NCBI GenBank assembly: GCA_003246895.1
Contig: QKCL01000079.1
Span: 1 to 49,568, forward strand
Direction: 5' to 3'
Source of the DNA: Spirochaetota bacterium
GTDB lineage: Bacteria > Spirochaetota > UBA4802 > UBA5550
DNA length: 49,568 nucleotides
Shown here: one piece after another, positions 8,642 through 16,364 of the stretch
How positions within the stretch are numbered: the stretch's first letter is position 1
Layout: each line of letters begins with the position of its first letter
The notes under the pieces: model-generated
Told to the model about the DNA's origin: nothing
Seen by the model: only the letters and a program-made list of their open reading frames with translations
Databases searched by the model: none
Program-made: the position numbers and the translations under genes

Positions 8642-9928
8642 CAGATACTCCCTGATTACCTCTGTCATTGTCTCTGTAAGTGTGTTTAGTTCTTTTTCTG
8701 AAATGATGAAGGGAGGCATTATGTAAACAAGCCTGCCGTATGGCCTTACCCAGATGCCTTTATCTACAAACATTCTCTGAATTTCGGCCATATCAACAGA
8801 ATTTTCAAGCTCAACTACACCTATGGCACCCAGAACACGGATATCTCTTACCCCTAGAACAGTCTTTATGGTAAAAAGATTTTCTTTCATGATGGATTCA
8901 ATTTTAAGAACACGCGCCTGCCAGTCCTCTTCAAGCAGAAGCCTTATGCTTGCAACTGCAACCGCACAAGCCAGGGGATTTCCCATGAATGTGGGGCCGT
9001 GCATGAACACACCGCCGTTTCCGGAAATTCCTTCAGCAACATCTGTTGTGGCAAGCGTCGCTGCAAGTGTCATGTACCCGCCCGTAATTGCTTTTCCAAG
9101 GCACATGATGTCAGGAGTTATGCCTGCCCATTCGCATGCAAAGAGTTTTCCTGTCCTTCCGAAACCTGTTGCGATTTCATCTGCGATGAGCAGAACATTA
9201 AATTCGCTGCACAGCTCCCTGAGTCTTTTTATATAATGGGGTGAGTATATTCTCATGCCGCCCGCACCCTGTACAACAGGCTCAATTATCACCGCGGCTA
9301 TCTGTTCGTGGTTTTCAGCAAGAGCGTTTTTCATTTGGCTTATGTATTTTTCATTCCACTGTGCATCAAATTTGCACTGCGGGGCTTCCACGAAAATATT
9401 TTTTGCCAGTACACCCTCAAACATTGAATGCATTCCGTTTACCGGATCGCACACAGACATTGCCCCGAATGTATCTCCATGGTAGCCGTTCATGACTGTG
9501 AGCATCCGGTTTTTCTCGGGCTTTCCCTTTGCATGCCAGTACTGTATGGCCATTTTCATTGCCACCTCAACCGAGACAGACCCTGAATCAGCAAAGAATA
9601 CATGCTGCAGTTTTTCAGGAGTTATTTTTATCAGGAGCTCTGCAAGTTCAACTGCCGGCCTGTGTGTGAGTCCCCCAAACATAACATGGCTCATTTTATC
9701 CAGCTGTTCATGGGCCGCCCTGTTCAGCACAGGGTTGTTGTAGCCGTGTATCACCGACCACCATGAGGACATTCCGTCTATGAGTTTGCGGCCGTCTTCA
9801 AGCTTTATGTATACTCCTTCACAGCTTTCAACTGTAAAGGCCGGAAGAGGATTCATCATTGATGTGTATGGATGCCATATGTGTCTTTTATCAAATTCTG
9901 TTATTCTGTCTGAGGCGGGTTTATTCAT
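8633..9928 (-). CDS. bioA: Adenosylmethionine-8-amino-7-oxononanoate aminotransferase
   Basis: A 431-residue class III PLP-dependent aminotransferase that makes 7,8-diaminononanoate from 8-amino-7-oxononanoate, with S-adenosylmethionine as amino donor, in biotin synthesis. Visible features: 'HIWHPYTSM' and 'GMSSWWSVIHGYNNP' (BioA-type substrate site), 'ADSGSVSVEVAMKMA' for phosphate binding, 'LIADEIATGFGRTG' with the PLP-binding Asp, and the Schiff-base lysine K279 in CLGKAITGG. It is downstream of bioD with an 8-base overlap and a good AGGAG site seven bases before its ATG, so the two are one operon, bioDA. Neither bioB nor bioF is in the window. Confidence 0.95.
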   Translation of the reverse strand: MNKPASDRITEFDKRHIWHPYTSMMNPLPAFTVESCEGVYIKLEDGRKLIDGMSSWWSVIHGYNNPVLNRAAHEQLDKMSHVMFGGLTHRPAVELAELLIKITPEKLQHVFFADSGSVSVEVAMKMAIQYWHAKGKPEKNRMLTVMNGYHGDTFGAMSVCDPVNGMHSMFEGVLAKNIFVEAPQCKFDAQWNEKYISQMKNALAENHEQIAAVIIEPVVQGAGGMRIYSPHYIKRLRELCSEFNVLLIADEIATGFGRTGKLFACEWAGITPDIMCLGKAITGGYMTLAATLATTDVAEGISGNGGVFMHGPTFMGNPLACAVAVASIRLLLEEDWQARVLKIESIMKENLFTIKTVLGVRDIRVLGAIGVVELENSVDMAEIQRMFVDKGIWVRPYGRLVYIMPPFIISEKELNTLTETMTEVIREYLSL

Positions 9929-10664
9929 TGCAGTCTCCTGTTAATAACGAACGGCATATTTTTTTAAAAGAGGGGTCGAGTTCCGTCCAGAATTCATTCT
10001 CCATGGGATTGAGTCCGTCTATGTATTTTATCTCCCCCAGAACTTTTACTGAGGTGAATTTCTCGATGGTAACGGTGTTGTCGCGTCTGATAAAGTCATT
10101 TTCATCCGTTTCAGGGGAGGTGTTGGTCATGACCACTCCAGCAATTTTAATATGATTATTTTTTAGTATGTATGCTGTATTTATGGCGTCATTTATACAT
10201 CCAAGTCTGTTTGCCGCTACAAGGAGAACAGGGGTATCCAGCTCCTTTATAAGGTCTATGGTGGTAAGGGAATCGGTAATGGGTACACTTACTCCGCCGG
10301 CTCCTTCGACGATTAGAAAATCATGATTATTTGACAGTATTTCCAGAGATTTTTTTATTACTGCCGGGTCAGGATATGGTTTACTTTCAATTTCTGCAGC
10401 AAGATGGGGGGAAGCTGCTGCTCTGTATATGTATGGACAGCTATGGAATTTTTCATTTTCAGGAATGCAGTACCCCGATGCCGCAAGTGCAAGGGAGATG
10501 TCCGGGGAGGAGAGGGTGCCGTCCGGTTCAACAGCGGCTCCTGACTGAACAGGTTTCATTGGGGCTGTGTTTATGCCCATTTTGAGCAGATTGCGCAGAA
10601 TTCCCGCTGTAACTACGGATTTTCCTATATCAGTTCCGGTTCCTGTTATAAATATGCTTTTCAT
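9921..10664 (-). CDS. bioD: Dethiobiotin synthetase
   Basis: A 247-residue ATP-dependent carboxylase that closes the ureido ring of dethiobiotin from diaminononanoate, CO2 and ATP, the step directly after BioA. The P-loop is at residues 8-16 (GTGTDIGKS), with the family's 'KPVQSGA' motif near residue 38 and 'VEGAGGVSVPI' near residue 115. Length is slightly above the usual 220-240. It is the first gene of the bioDA operon. GGAG stands eight bases before the ATG, and a promoter with an overlapping BirA-type operator lies 21-76 bases upstream. Confidence 0.95.
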   Translation of the reverse strand: MKSIFITGTGTDIGKSVVTAGILRNLLKMGINTAPMKPVQSGAAVEPDGTLSSPDISLALAASGYCIPENEKFHSCPYIYRAAASPHLAAEIESKPYPDPAVIKKSLEILSNNHDFLIVEGAGGVSVPITDSLTTIDLIKELDTPVLLVAANRLGCINDAINTAYILKNNHIKIAGVVMTNTSPETDENDFIRRDNTVTIEKFTSVKVLGEIKYIDGLNPMENEFWTELDPSFKKICRSLLTGDCNE

Positions 10665-10684
10665 ATTATTGCTCCGTTTATTTC

Positions 10685-10713
10685 ATTGTCAGAAGCGGTT
10701 GTTTGTTTGTCAA
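10685..10713 (-). promoter_or_regulatory. bioDA promoter
   Basis: On the minus strand a consensus -35 TTGACA (10713-10708) is followed after exactly 17 bases by GACAAT (10690-10685), then by the GGAG binding site and the bioD ATG. The -35 hexamer lies inside the proximal half of the BirA-type operator, so repressor binding would exclude RNA polymerase. Confidence 0.6.
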
Positions 10714-10740
10714 CCTGTTTTGTGGTCGATGGGTTAACAA
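10707..10740 (-). promoter_or_regulatory. BirA-type biotin operator
   Basis: TTGTCAACC (10707-10715), a 16-base spacer, then GGTTAACAA (10732-10740). The two arms are inverted repeats with eight of nine positions matching. Arm sequence and 16-base spacing equal those of the E. coli bio operator (TTGTAAACC-N16-GGTTTACAA), which is bound by biotinyl-AMP-loaded BirA. It lies between the divergent bioD and cobT genes and overlaps the bioDA -35 element. It predicts that a BirA with an N-terminal helix-turn-helix exists elsewhere in the genome. Confidence 0.8.
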
Positions 10741-10831
10741 TTGATCTGTATGTTTCAAATTTATTACTTGAAAAAAAGCATGTAAATTTTTTTCATAAAC
10801 ATATCCAGCATGGGTTTTCAGGGGGGAGATT

Positions 10832-11890
10832 ATGAATCTGCGGGACTATTTGAAGGGTATAAAACTGCCCGATGATGAAATTATGAAAAGGGCTCAGGAG
10901 AAGCTGGGCAATATGGCAATACCAATCGGGAGTCTGGGAGAGCTTGAGGTGATCGTCAGAAGGGTCTGCGGGATTACCGGAAGTATTCTACCATCAGTAG
11001 ATAAAAAATGTATCATAATAATGTGCGCAGATAACGGAGTCACGGACAAGGGTGTGAGTTCGTGCCCAAAGGATGTAACAAAACAGGTTTCAATAAATTT
11101 CACAAGGGGAATAACAACAGTGAATTCCCTTTCGGACCATGCGGGAGCAGACCTTCATGTTGTTGATGTGGGTATTGATGCAGATATAGATGTGCCCGGC
11201 ATCATAAACAAAAAGCTGAGAAAGGGCACCTGGGATATTACCGAGGGCCCTGCAATGACCAGGGAAGAAGCGGTGAGAATAATAGAAACAGGCATAGAGG
11301 CTGTCGGAGAGCTCAAGGCCAGAGGATACAATCTTCTCGGTACCGGCGAGATGGGTATCGGAAATACCACAACTAGCAGCGCGGTGGTTGCCGCCATTAC
11401 AGGCGGGGATATTGAGGAGCTTGTTGGCAGGGGGGCCGGGCTCACTAAAGAGGCCTTTGAATACAAGAAAGAGGTTGTGAAGACAGCACTGCAGATAAAC
11501 GGGCCTGATTCATCAGATGGTATCGATATTCTTGCAAAGGTTGGGGGTTTTGATATTGCCGGCCTTGCGGGTGTGTTTATTGGAGGAGCTTATCACAGGG
11601 TTCCGGTACTAATGGATGGATTTATCTCCGGCGCTGCTGCACTGGCAGCTGTTCTTATTGAACCGAAGGTTAAGGATTATATTTTTCCATCCCATGGTTC
11701 CGCTGAGCCCGGAACAAGGGCTGTGTTCAGGGCACTTGGAATGAAGCCCTATCTTGATCTTGGTATGAGACTGGGAGAGGGAACAGGGGCGGCCCTCGGC
11801 TTTAATATAATTGAGGCTGCCATGGCGACATACAGGCGTGTGGGCACTTTTGATGAGGCCAATTTTGATAAATATGTTCCTCTGGACTAG
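10832..11890 (+). CDS. cobT: Nicotinate-nucleotide-dimethylbenzimidazole phosphoribosyltransferase
   Basis: A 352-residue cytosolic enzyme that transfers phosphoribose from nicotinate mononucleotide to 5,6-dimethylbenzimidazole, giving alpha-ribazole phosphate for the lower loop of cobalamin. Seen: 'PIGSLGELE' near the N terminus, 'GEMGIGNTTTSSAV' around residue 172, and the catalytic glutamate E316 in LGEGTGAAL, corresponding to Glu317 of the Salmonella enzyme. GGGGGGAG precedes the ATG closely. No other cobalamin genes are near, and the 167-base upstream gap is too small for a cobalamin riboswitch besides the bio control region. A bidirectional hairpin follows the stop. Confidence 0.95.
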   Translation: MNLRDYLKGIKLPDDEIMKRAQEKLGNMAIPIGSLGELEVIVRRVCGITGSILPSVDKKCIIIMCADNGVTDKGVSSCPKDVTKQVSINFTRGITTVNSLSDHAGADLHVVDVGIDADIDVPGIINKKLRKGTWDITEGPAMTREEAVRIIETGIEAVGELKARGYNLLGTGEMGIGNTTTSSAVVAAITGGDIEELVGRGAGLTKEAFEYKKEVVKTALQINGPDSSDGIDILAKVGGFDIAGLAGVFIGGAYHRVPVLMDGFISGAAALAAVLIEPKVKDYIFPSHGSAEPGTRAVFRALGMKPYLDLGMRLGEGTGAALGFNIIEAAMATYRRVGTFDEANFDKYVPLD

Positions 11891-11915
11891 CAGGATGTTT
11901 TTTATATAAATGAAT

Positions 11916-11954
11916 AAAATTTCATGGCAGAGGAATCTGCTGCCATGAAATTTT
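11916..11954. terminator. Bidirectional terminator between cobT and the PIN-PhoH gene
   Basis: A perfect 15-bp stem, AAAATTTCATGGCAG with its complement, surrounds a nine-base loop. It starts 26 bases after the cobT stop and ends six bases from the stop of the convergent gene, so it can end both transcripts; each direction ends in a T-rich arm. Confidence 0.8.
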
Positions 11955-11959
11955 CGGTT

Positions 11960-13288
11960 TTACAGCAGGTGGCTTGCAAGTTCCGCAAGATAGCTTCTCT
12001 CTCCCTTTACCAGGTGAACATGTGAGAAAATCTCCTGCCCCTTCATTCTTTCTATTAAGTATGCAAGCCCGTTTGAACATGTATCAAGGTATGGAGTATC
12101 AATCTGTTCTATGTCTCCGCAGAAAACCATTTTTGTCCCTTCTCCTGCACGAGTTATTATGGTTTTTATTTCATGGGGAGTCAGGTTCTGGGCTTCGTCA
12201 ACAATGAAGAATATGTCAGAAAGACTTCGTCCTCTGATATAGGCAAGTGGTGTGATAATAAGTTTGTTCTCCTGGACCATTCTGTCTATCTTTTGATATT
12301 CCTTGCTTTCGCTGGGGAATTTGTTTTTTATAACTGATAAATTGTCAAAAAGCGGCTGCATATATGGGTCTATCTTCTGTGAGATGTCTCCCGGCAGAAA
12401 TCCAAGGTCCTTGTTTGATAGAGGTACAATAGGTCGGGCCAGGAATATCTGTTTGAAAAGTTTTCTCTGGCTCAGTGCCCCGGCAAGGGCCAATAGTGTT
12501 TTTCCTGTACCGGCTTTGCCTGTCATGGTCACAAGCTGTATGTCTTCACGGGTAAGGGCATGGAGTGCAAATGTCTGTTCAGCATTTCGCGGTTCAATGC
12601 CGTAGAAGGATTTTTTTTCAACCCTTTCCATTATTTTCTGGAGAGGATTGAAGTATGCCAGGGCGCTTGACTGGCCGTTCTTCAGGATGAAATATTCGTT
12701 GGCCCATGGAGCTGATTTAAGGGGCACTTCATCAACCGGCAGTCCTTCGGGAGTTGAGTAAAATCTGTTTATGAGATCAGTTGTGAGTCCTCCCTCGCTG
12801 TGTACAGGTTTGTATATTGTGTCTATGTCTGCGATTTTATCGGTCGTGTAATCCTGAGAAAGGATCTGGATGGATTTGGCCTTTACTCTGAGGTTGATGT
12901 CCTTGCTTACAAGAATTACGGGTATCTCAGGGTGTTTTTCCCTGAGAAAGTCTGCAATGGCCAGGATCTTATGGTCTGCGGTTTTTTCGCTGAATGATTC
13001 TTTTATCTTTTCTGAAAAAGGCTTGGCGGTTTCAATATACAGTTTACCAAGTCCCGGGCCAAGAGCAATACCGTTGATGTCAAATTTGTCTCCTGCAATT
13101 TCATCCAGAATTCTTGTGAATTCACGGGCCTGGTAATTGATTGTATCGTGGCCTCTTTTGAATTTATCCAGTTCTTCCAGGGCGACTATGGGAATGATGA
13201 CATCATTTTCCTCAAAGTTATAAATGCACTGATAGTCGTGGAGCAAGACGTTGGTATCCAGAATGAATTTTTTTTTGCTGTTTATCAT
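11960..13288 (-). CDS. PhoH-family ATPase with N-terminal PIN domain (YlaK/PhoL type)
   Basis: A 442-residue protein. The N-terminal part (about 1-150) is a PIN nuclease-like domain with its acidic residues in 'FILDTNVLLHDY', 'ALEELDKF' and 'TADHKILAIA'. The C-terminal part (about 220-440) is a PhoH-type AAA-like ATPase with Walker A GKAGTGKT near residue 260 and Walker B 'IFFIVDEAQN', followed by 'GDIEQID'. PIN-PhoH proteins have been described as RNA helicase/ribonucleases in mycobacteria; the role here is likely RNA metabolism but is inferred. GGAG lies eight bases before the ATG. It is convergent with cobT. Confidence 0.92.
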   Translation of the reverse strand: MINSKKKFILDTNVLLHDYQCIYNFEENDVIIPIVALEELDKFKRGHDTINYQAREFTRILDEIAGDKFDINGIALGPGLGKLYIETAKPFSEKIKESFSEKTADHKILAIADFLREKHPEIPVILVSKDINLRVKAKSIQILSQDYTTDKIADIDTIYKPVHSEGGLTTDLINRFYSTPEGLPVDEVPLKSAPWANEYFILKNGQSSALAYFNPLQKIMERVEKKSFYGIEPRNAEQTFALHALTREDIQLVTMTGKAGTGKTLLALAGALSQRKLFKQIFLARPIVPLSNKDLGFLPGDISQKIDPYMQPLFDNLSVIKNKFPSESKEYQKIDRMVQENKLIITPLAYIRGRSLSDIFFIVDEAQNLTPHEIKTIITRAGEGTKMVFCGDIEQIDTPYLDTCSNGLAYLIERMKGQEIFSHVHLVKGERSYLAELASHLL

Positions 13289-13709
13289 TAGATATACTCC
13301 GGGAAAAAGTTTTTAAGATTTAATAAGGCAGAACGGCAGTCATGTGCTGACTTTCTTGTTGTAAAAAAGTGGAATGCCGCTCCATAGTGAGAAGCGGTAA
13401 GGTTTATTTCCGGAAGAGGATTTGCCGGATAATTGGTATTCTTTCTTTTGATATGACCTCCTGTCTGCTGGAGAACTGTTTAAATATTAGCATTGATTCT
13501 GTGTTTAGACCACTATTTTTTATGTCTCATAAGAAAAATGTATGGAAAATGTTTTTTTCTGAAAAACTTAAGGAGGATATATTTTTTTGTGAATTGTTAT
13601 AAAAGAATTATCCATGTGATTGTGGTGCGATGATTCGGATATGGTTTTTGTCAAGTGAGTTTGAAGATGTATTATGTGCAGGAGGCTTTAAACCTCCTGC
13701 GTTAAAAAA
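13289..13709. other. 421-base gap with no gene
   Basis: AT-rich spacer between two minus-strand genes. No reading frame here has both a binding site and a protein-like composition. It contains a small hairpin (CCGCT, AGCGG arms, 13377-13397) within 110 bases of the PIN-PhoH start, which could sit in that gene's leader, and a perfect 8-bp hairpin at 13678-13700. A TTGACA on the minus strand near 13650 has no matching -10. I could not identify the promoter. Confidence 0.4.
13678..13700 (-). terminator. Hairpin after the UDP-glucose dehydrogenase gene
   Basis: GCAGGAGG and CCTCCTGC form a perfect GC-rich 8-bp stem with a seven-base loop, ten bases beyond the stop of the minus-strand gene. No T run follows on that strand, so it may be a weak terminator or an mRNA 3'-end stabiliser. 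Confidence 0.5.
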
Positions 13710-14876
13710 TTAGTCTCTTGTGAAAAGATCCCTGGTGAAAACTTTTTCTGCAACATCTTCTAGTTCAGGATGGAGCCTGTTTGAAAGTATTACATCAGAT
13801 GCACGTTTGAATTCATCGAGGGAGTCAATTTTCTTTGAGCCGAAAAAGTTATCTTCTTTAAGTACCGGTTCGTAGACGATGCATTCAATGCCCTTTGCCT
13901 TGATTCTTTTCATTATCCCCTGAATTGCCGAGGCCCTGAAATTGTCAGATCCTTCTTTCATAACGAGCCTGAAAATACCTACTTTTTTTGGTTTCATTTC
14001 GATTATCTGGTCAGCCAGGAAGTCTTTTCGTGTTCTGTTTGAGTCAACGATTGCCTTTATTATATTATTTGGAACATTCTCATAGTTTGCACGTAGCTGT
14101 TTTGTGTCTTTGGGGAGGCAGTAGCCTCCGAAACCGAATGAAGGATTGTTGTAATGTTTCCCTATGCGTGGATCAAGGCCTACTCCCTCAATGATCTGTT
14201 TTGTGTCTAGGTTGTGTGTCAGGGCATAACTGTCAAGTTCATTGAAGTAGGCTACTCTCAGGGCAAGATATGTGTTTGAAAAAAGTTTAACGGCTTCAGC
14301 CTCAGTGGAAGATGTGAAAAGTACCGGAGTGTTGCTGTCCAGGGAGCCTTCTTTAAGGATATTGGCTATAGTTTCCCCGTCCTTGGACTTTTCTCCAACA
14401 ATTATTCTTGAAGGGTGCAGGTTGTCATAGAGTGCCTTGCCTTCCCTGAGAAATTCGGGAGAAAAAATCAGCTTCAGTTCCGGAAATTTGATCTTTGTCT
14501 GGGCGGTGTACCCAACGGGCACAGTTGATTTAATGCATACTATTGCATTCCTGTTGTATTTTGATATATCACTGAAAATAAGTTCAATAATTGATGTGTC
14601 AAAGTAGTTATTTTTGGGGTCGTAGTCTGTCGGACCTGCGACAAATATTACTTCTGCGCCGCTGTAGCCCTCTTTTGCGTCGGTTGTTGCCTTTAGGTTC
14701 AGTTCCTTGTTTTTCATGAAATCCTGAATTTCGTGGTCTTCAATTGGGGAGATTCTTTTGTTTATGAGATCCACCTTCTCCTGTATTACATCAACGGCAA
14801 CTACTTCGTGCTTCTGTGAAGCAAGCACTGCAATTGAAAGTCCCACATAACCTGTTCCGGCGACAGCTATCTTCAT
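13710..14876 (-). CDS. ugd: UDP-glucose 6-dehydrogenase
   Basis: A 388-residue NAD-dependent dehydrogenase that oxidises UDP-glucose to UDP-glucuronate, a precursor for surface polysaccharides. The NAD-binding motif is '[11 protein letters not shown]' at the N terminus. '[11 protein letters not shown]' marks the substrate site, and the catalytic cysteine is C253 in GGYCLPKD. The length matches the short E. coli-type Ugd. I start at ATG 14876, where AGAGGTG stands six bases upstream, rather than the in-frame ATG at 14930. No glycosyltransferases are nearby, so its end product cannot be guessed. UDP-mannuronate- or other UDP-sugar-specific relatives are possible. Confidence 0.9.
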   Translation of the reverse strand: MKIAVAGTGYVGLSIAVLASQKHEVVAVDVIQEKVDLINKRISPIEDHEIQDFMKNKELNLKATTDAKEGYSGAEVIFVAGPTDYDPKNNYFDTSIIELIFSDISKYNRNAIVCIKSTVPVGYTAQTKIKFPELKLIFSPEFLREGKALYDNLHPSRIIVGEKSKDGETIANILKEGSLDSNTPVLFTSSTEAEAVKLFSNTYLALRVAYFNELDSYALTHNLDTKQIIEGVGLDPRIGKHYNNPSFGFGGYCLPKDTKQLRANYENVPNNIIKAIVDSNRTRKDFLADQIIEMKPKKVGIFRLVMKEGSDNFRASAIQGIMKRIKAKGIECIVYEPVLKEDNFFGSKKIDSLDEFKRASDVILSNRLHPELEDVAEKVFTRDLFTRD

Positions 14877-14920
14877 TTTTTCACCTCTGATTTTTTTTAT
14901 ATCTGAAAAGGACTGCGGAC

Positions 14921-15001
14921 AATAGGTCAATTACTTTTAGCTGCCCGTGTATCCCTATTGTGCAAATTTTGAAATAAGAGCCCGGTTTGTGAATAGGTCA
15001 A
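14921..15001 (-). repeat. Direct repeat TTGACCTATT upstream of ugd
   Basis: The 10-mer TTGACCTATT occurs twice on the minus strand (14930-14921 and 15001-14992), 71 bases apart, in the 126-base gap before ugd. Each copy contains a near-consensus -35 (TTGACC). The distal copy has CTTATT 17 bases downstream. They could be two promoters or two binding sites for one regulator. Confidence 0.35.
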
Positions 15002-15002
15002 A

Positions 15003-15644
15003 CTAATTGATGTTTTCAGGGTTGATTTCAATTTCAGGCGATTCGACCATGCATTTGTATATTTCCAGACAAATCCATGCATCAGTGGCGGCATAATCGA
15101 TCTGTTTCTTTGTCAGGTTGTCTCTTTCCCAGTTTGTTGTCTGGGCGCTTTTGGAAATTCTGATTCCAAGAAAATGTGCAGCAAGAGCCTTTGCCCCTCT
15201 TTTTTTGAATCCGTTATGTCTGGCGATTACTTCAAGGTCGGCAATTCCCTCTTTGGGTCTTTTATCTCTGAAAATCTCTGTAAGTTCCTGTCTCAGTCCG
15301 ATTCCGACCTTGAGAATTCTTCTGTCAGAAAGCAGTCTTCTTATTTCATCGGTCATTCCGGTTTTGTTGACTCTGAAAAGATAGACTGTATCTGGTGTGG
15401 CAATCTGGACAAGGGAAATGGGGTGCTTTTCTCCTTTGTGGAAGCTGGGCCTCGACTCTGTGTCGATTCCTATGATTTTGTGTTCTCTGATCTTTTTTAT
15501 TGCAGGAAACACCTGATCCTGCCTGTCAAGGAGGAGAATTTCTCCTTCATAGCCCGAAAGTGGGAGAGTCTGTATAAATTCATTTGTAATATCGAATCTG
15601 TAGATCTCTTCTTCGGTTTCGTTATTGTTTCTGTTTTCTTCCAT
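15003..15644 (-). CDS. 3'-5' exonuclease, RNase D/WRN-like (DEDDy)
   Basis: A 213-residue single-domain exonuclease of the DnaQ-like superfamily. Exo I is 'GIDTES' (D61, E63) and Exo III is Y-x3-D in 'YAATDAW', which makes it a DEDDy enzyme. At Exo II the aligned position reads 'GIGLRQELTEI', with Glu where the family usually has Asp. It lacks the HRDC domains of true RNase D, so the substrate, RNA or DNA, is unknown. No clear ribosome binding site precedes the ATG. The gene lies upstream of ugd on the same strand. Confidence 0.85.
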   Translation of the reverse strand: MEENRNNNETEEEIYRFDITNEFIQTLPLSGYEGEILLLDRQDQVFPAIKKIREHKIIGIDTESRPSFHKGEKHPISLVQIATPDTVYLFRVNKTGMTDEIRRLLSDRRILKVGIGLRQELTEIFRDKRPKEGIADLEVIARHNGFKKRGAKALAAHFLGIRISKSAQTTNWERDNLTKKQIDYAATDAWICLEIYKCMVESPEIEINPENIN

Positions 15645-15764
15645 ATAAAAAAGATTATATTTGGATTAAAACAGTGCAAGTAAAGAATAAAATGAGTGTT
15701 TTTTGATTTTTTGTTGTAATTTATTTATTAATATAAAGAGAATCTAAATATTCAGAATTAATTG

Positions 15765-15792
15765 TTGACATTACGGCATGCATTTTTTTAAT
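15765..15792 (+). promoter_or_regulatory. Promoter of the tRNA-Thr/rpmG/secE/nusG transcript
   Basis: A perfect -35 TTGACA (15765-15770), a 16-base spacer and TTTAAT (15787-15792, five of six). Transcription would begin about 20 bases before the tRNA, the usual short leader for a stable RNA gene. Confidence 0.6.
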
Positions 15793-15819
15793 CTTACATT
15801 CTGCTTCTAAGATAAAAAT

Positions 15820-15892
15820 GCCCACGTAGCTCAGTCGGTAGAGCATTTGCATGGTAAGCAAAAGGTCACCAGTTCGATTCTGGTCGTGGGCT
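15820..15892 (+). tRNA. tRNA-Thr (anticodon GGT)
   Basis: A 73-base cloverleaf with all arms: 7-bp acceptor stem GCCCACG/CGTGGGC, D arm GCTC/GAGC, anticodon stem TTTGC/GCAAA with loop ATGGTAA (anticodon GGT, reads ACC and ACU), five-base variable loop, T arm ACCAG/CTGGT with loop TTCGATT, and discriminator U. The 3' CCA is not encoded. It starts the cluster, 111 bases before rpmG. Confidence 0.97.
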
Positions 15893-16003
15893 ATGCTAAA
15901 ACTAATTATAACTTTCCCGGAAAAAGTGTATTAAATACTTGACTTGGGAAGGGGTGGGATTAGTTTGCACATGGTTTACTATATATAAGTGTGGAGAATT
16001 GTT

Positions 16004-16156
16004 ATGCGTGATGTGGTTTTACTCATTTGCCAGGAGTGCAAAAGGAAAAACTATTCTTTTACAAAGAATAAAAAGGCTCAATCAGGCAAAATTGAAATAA
16101 AAAAATACTGTAAGTTTGACAGAAGGCATACAGTACATAAAGAAACAAAGGCCTAG
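16004..16156 (+). CDS. rpmG: 50S ribosomal protein L33
   Basis: A 50-residue large-subunit protein near the E site. The sequence has the L33 pattern: basic N-terminal strand, C9-QE-C12, then 'KKYCKFDRRHTVHKET'. Only three of the four zinc cysteines are present: C9, C12 and C36; position 39 is Asp. GGAGA is ten bases upstream of the ATG. It precedes secE by 11 bases in the conserved rpmG-secE-nusG-rplK order. Confidence 0.93.
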   Translation: MRDVVLLICQECKRKNYSFTKNKKAQSGKIEIKKYCKFDRRHTVHKETKA

Positions 16157-16167
16157 AGTAGACCGGG

Positions 16168-16362
16168 GTGGTATCTAAAATAAGGCAGTTTGTTGGTTTT
16201 GTTTCTGAATCTAGGGAGGAACTTCGTAAAGTTACCTGGCCTGACAGGGATGAAGTGACCAGATTTACTGTTGTTGTGGTGGTTGCTGTTGTTCTTGTAT
16301 CTATCTTTTTGTGGCTTGTTGATAGCGGGTTGATGGCACTCGTAAAGGTTGTGATGAACTAA
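16168..16362 (+). CDS. secE: Preprotein translocase subunit SecE
   Basis: A 64-residue single-span subunit that clamps the SecY channel. The conserved amphipathic stretch 'SREELRKVTWPDRDEV' (residues 14-29) precedes one hydrophobic helix (about 32-52). It belongs to the short, one-helix SecE class rather than the three-helix E. coli form. Translation starts at GTG 16168, for which the binding site is poor (CCGGG directly upstream). nusG begins two bases after its stop, so coupling is likely. Confidence 0.93.
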   Translation: MVSKIRQFVGFVSESREELRKVTWPDRDEVTRFTVVVVVAVVLVSIFLWLVDSGLMALVKVVMN

Positions 16363-16364
16363 AT

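Noticed and set aside
10741-10831. Cobalamin riboswitch upstream of cobT
   Set aside because: The space between the bio operator and cobT is about 90 bases, too short, and no B12-box-like sequence was seen.
13369-13602. Open frame of 77 codons in the gap before the PIN-PhoH gene
   Set aside because: No binding site, low-complexity and Cys/Phe-rich translation, no family resemblance; likely chance.
13645-13655. TTGACA on the minus strand in the gap upstream of the PIN-PhoH gene
   Set aside because: No acceptable -10 at 16-18 bases; the match stands alone.
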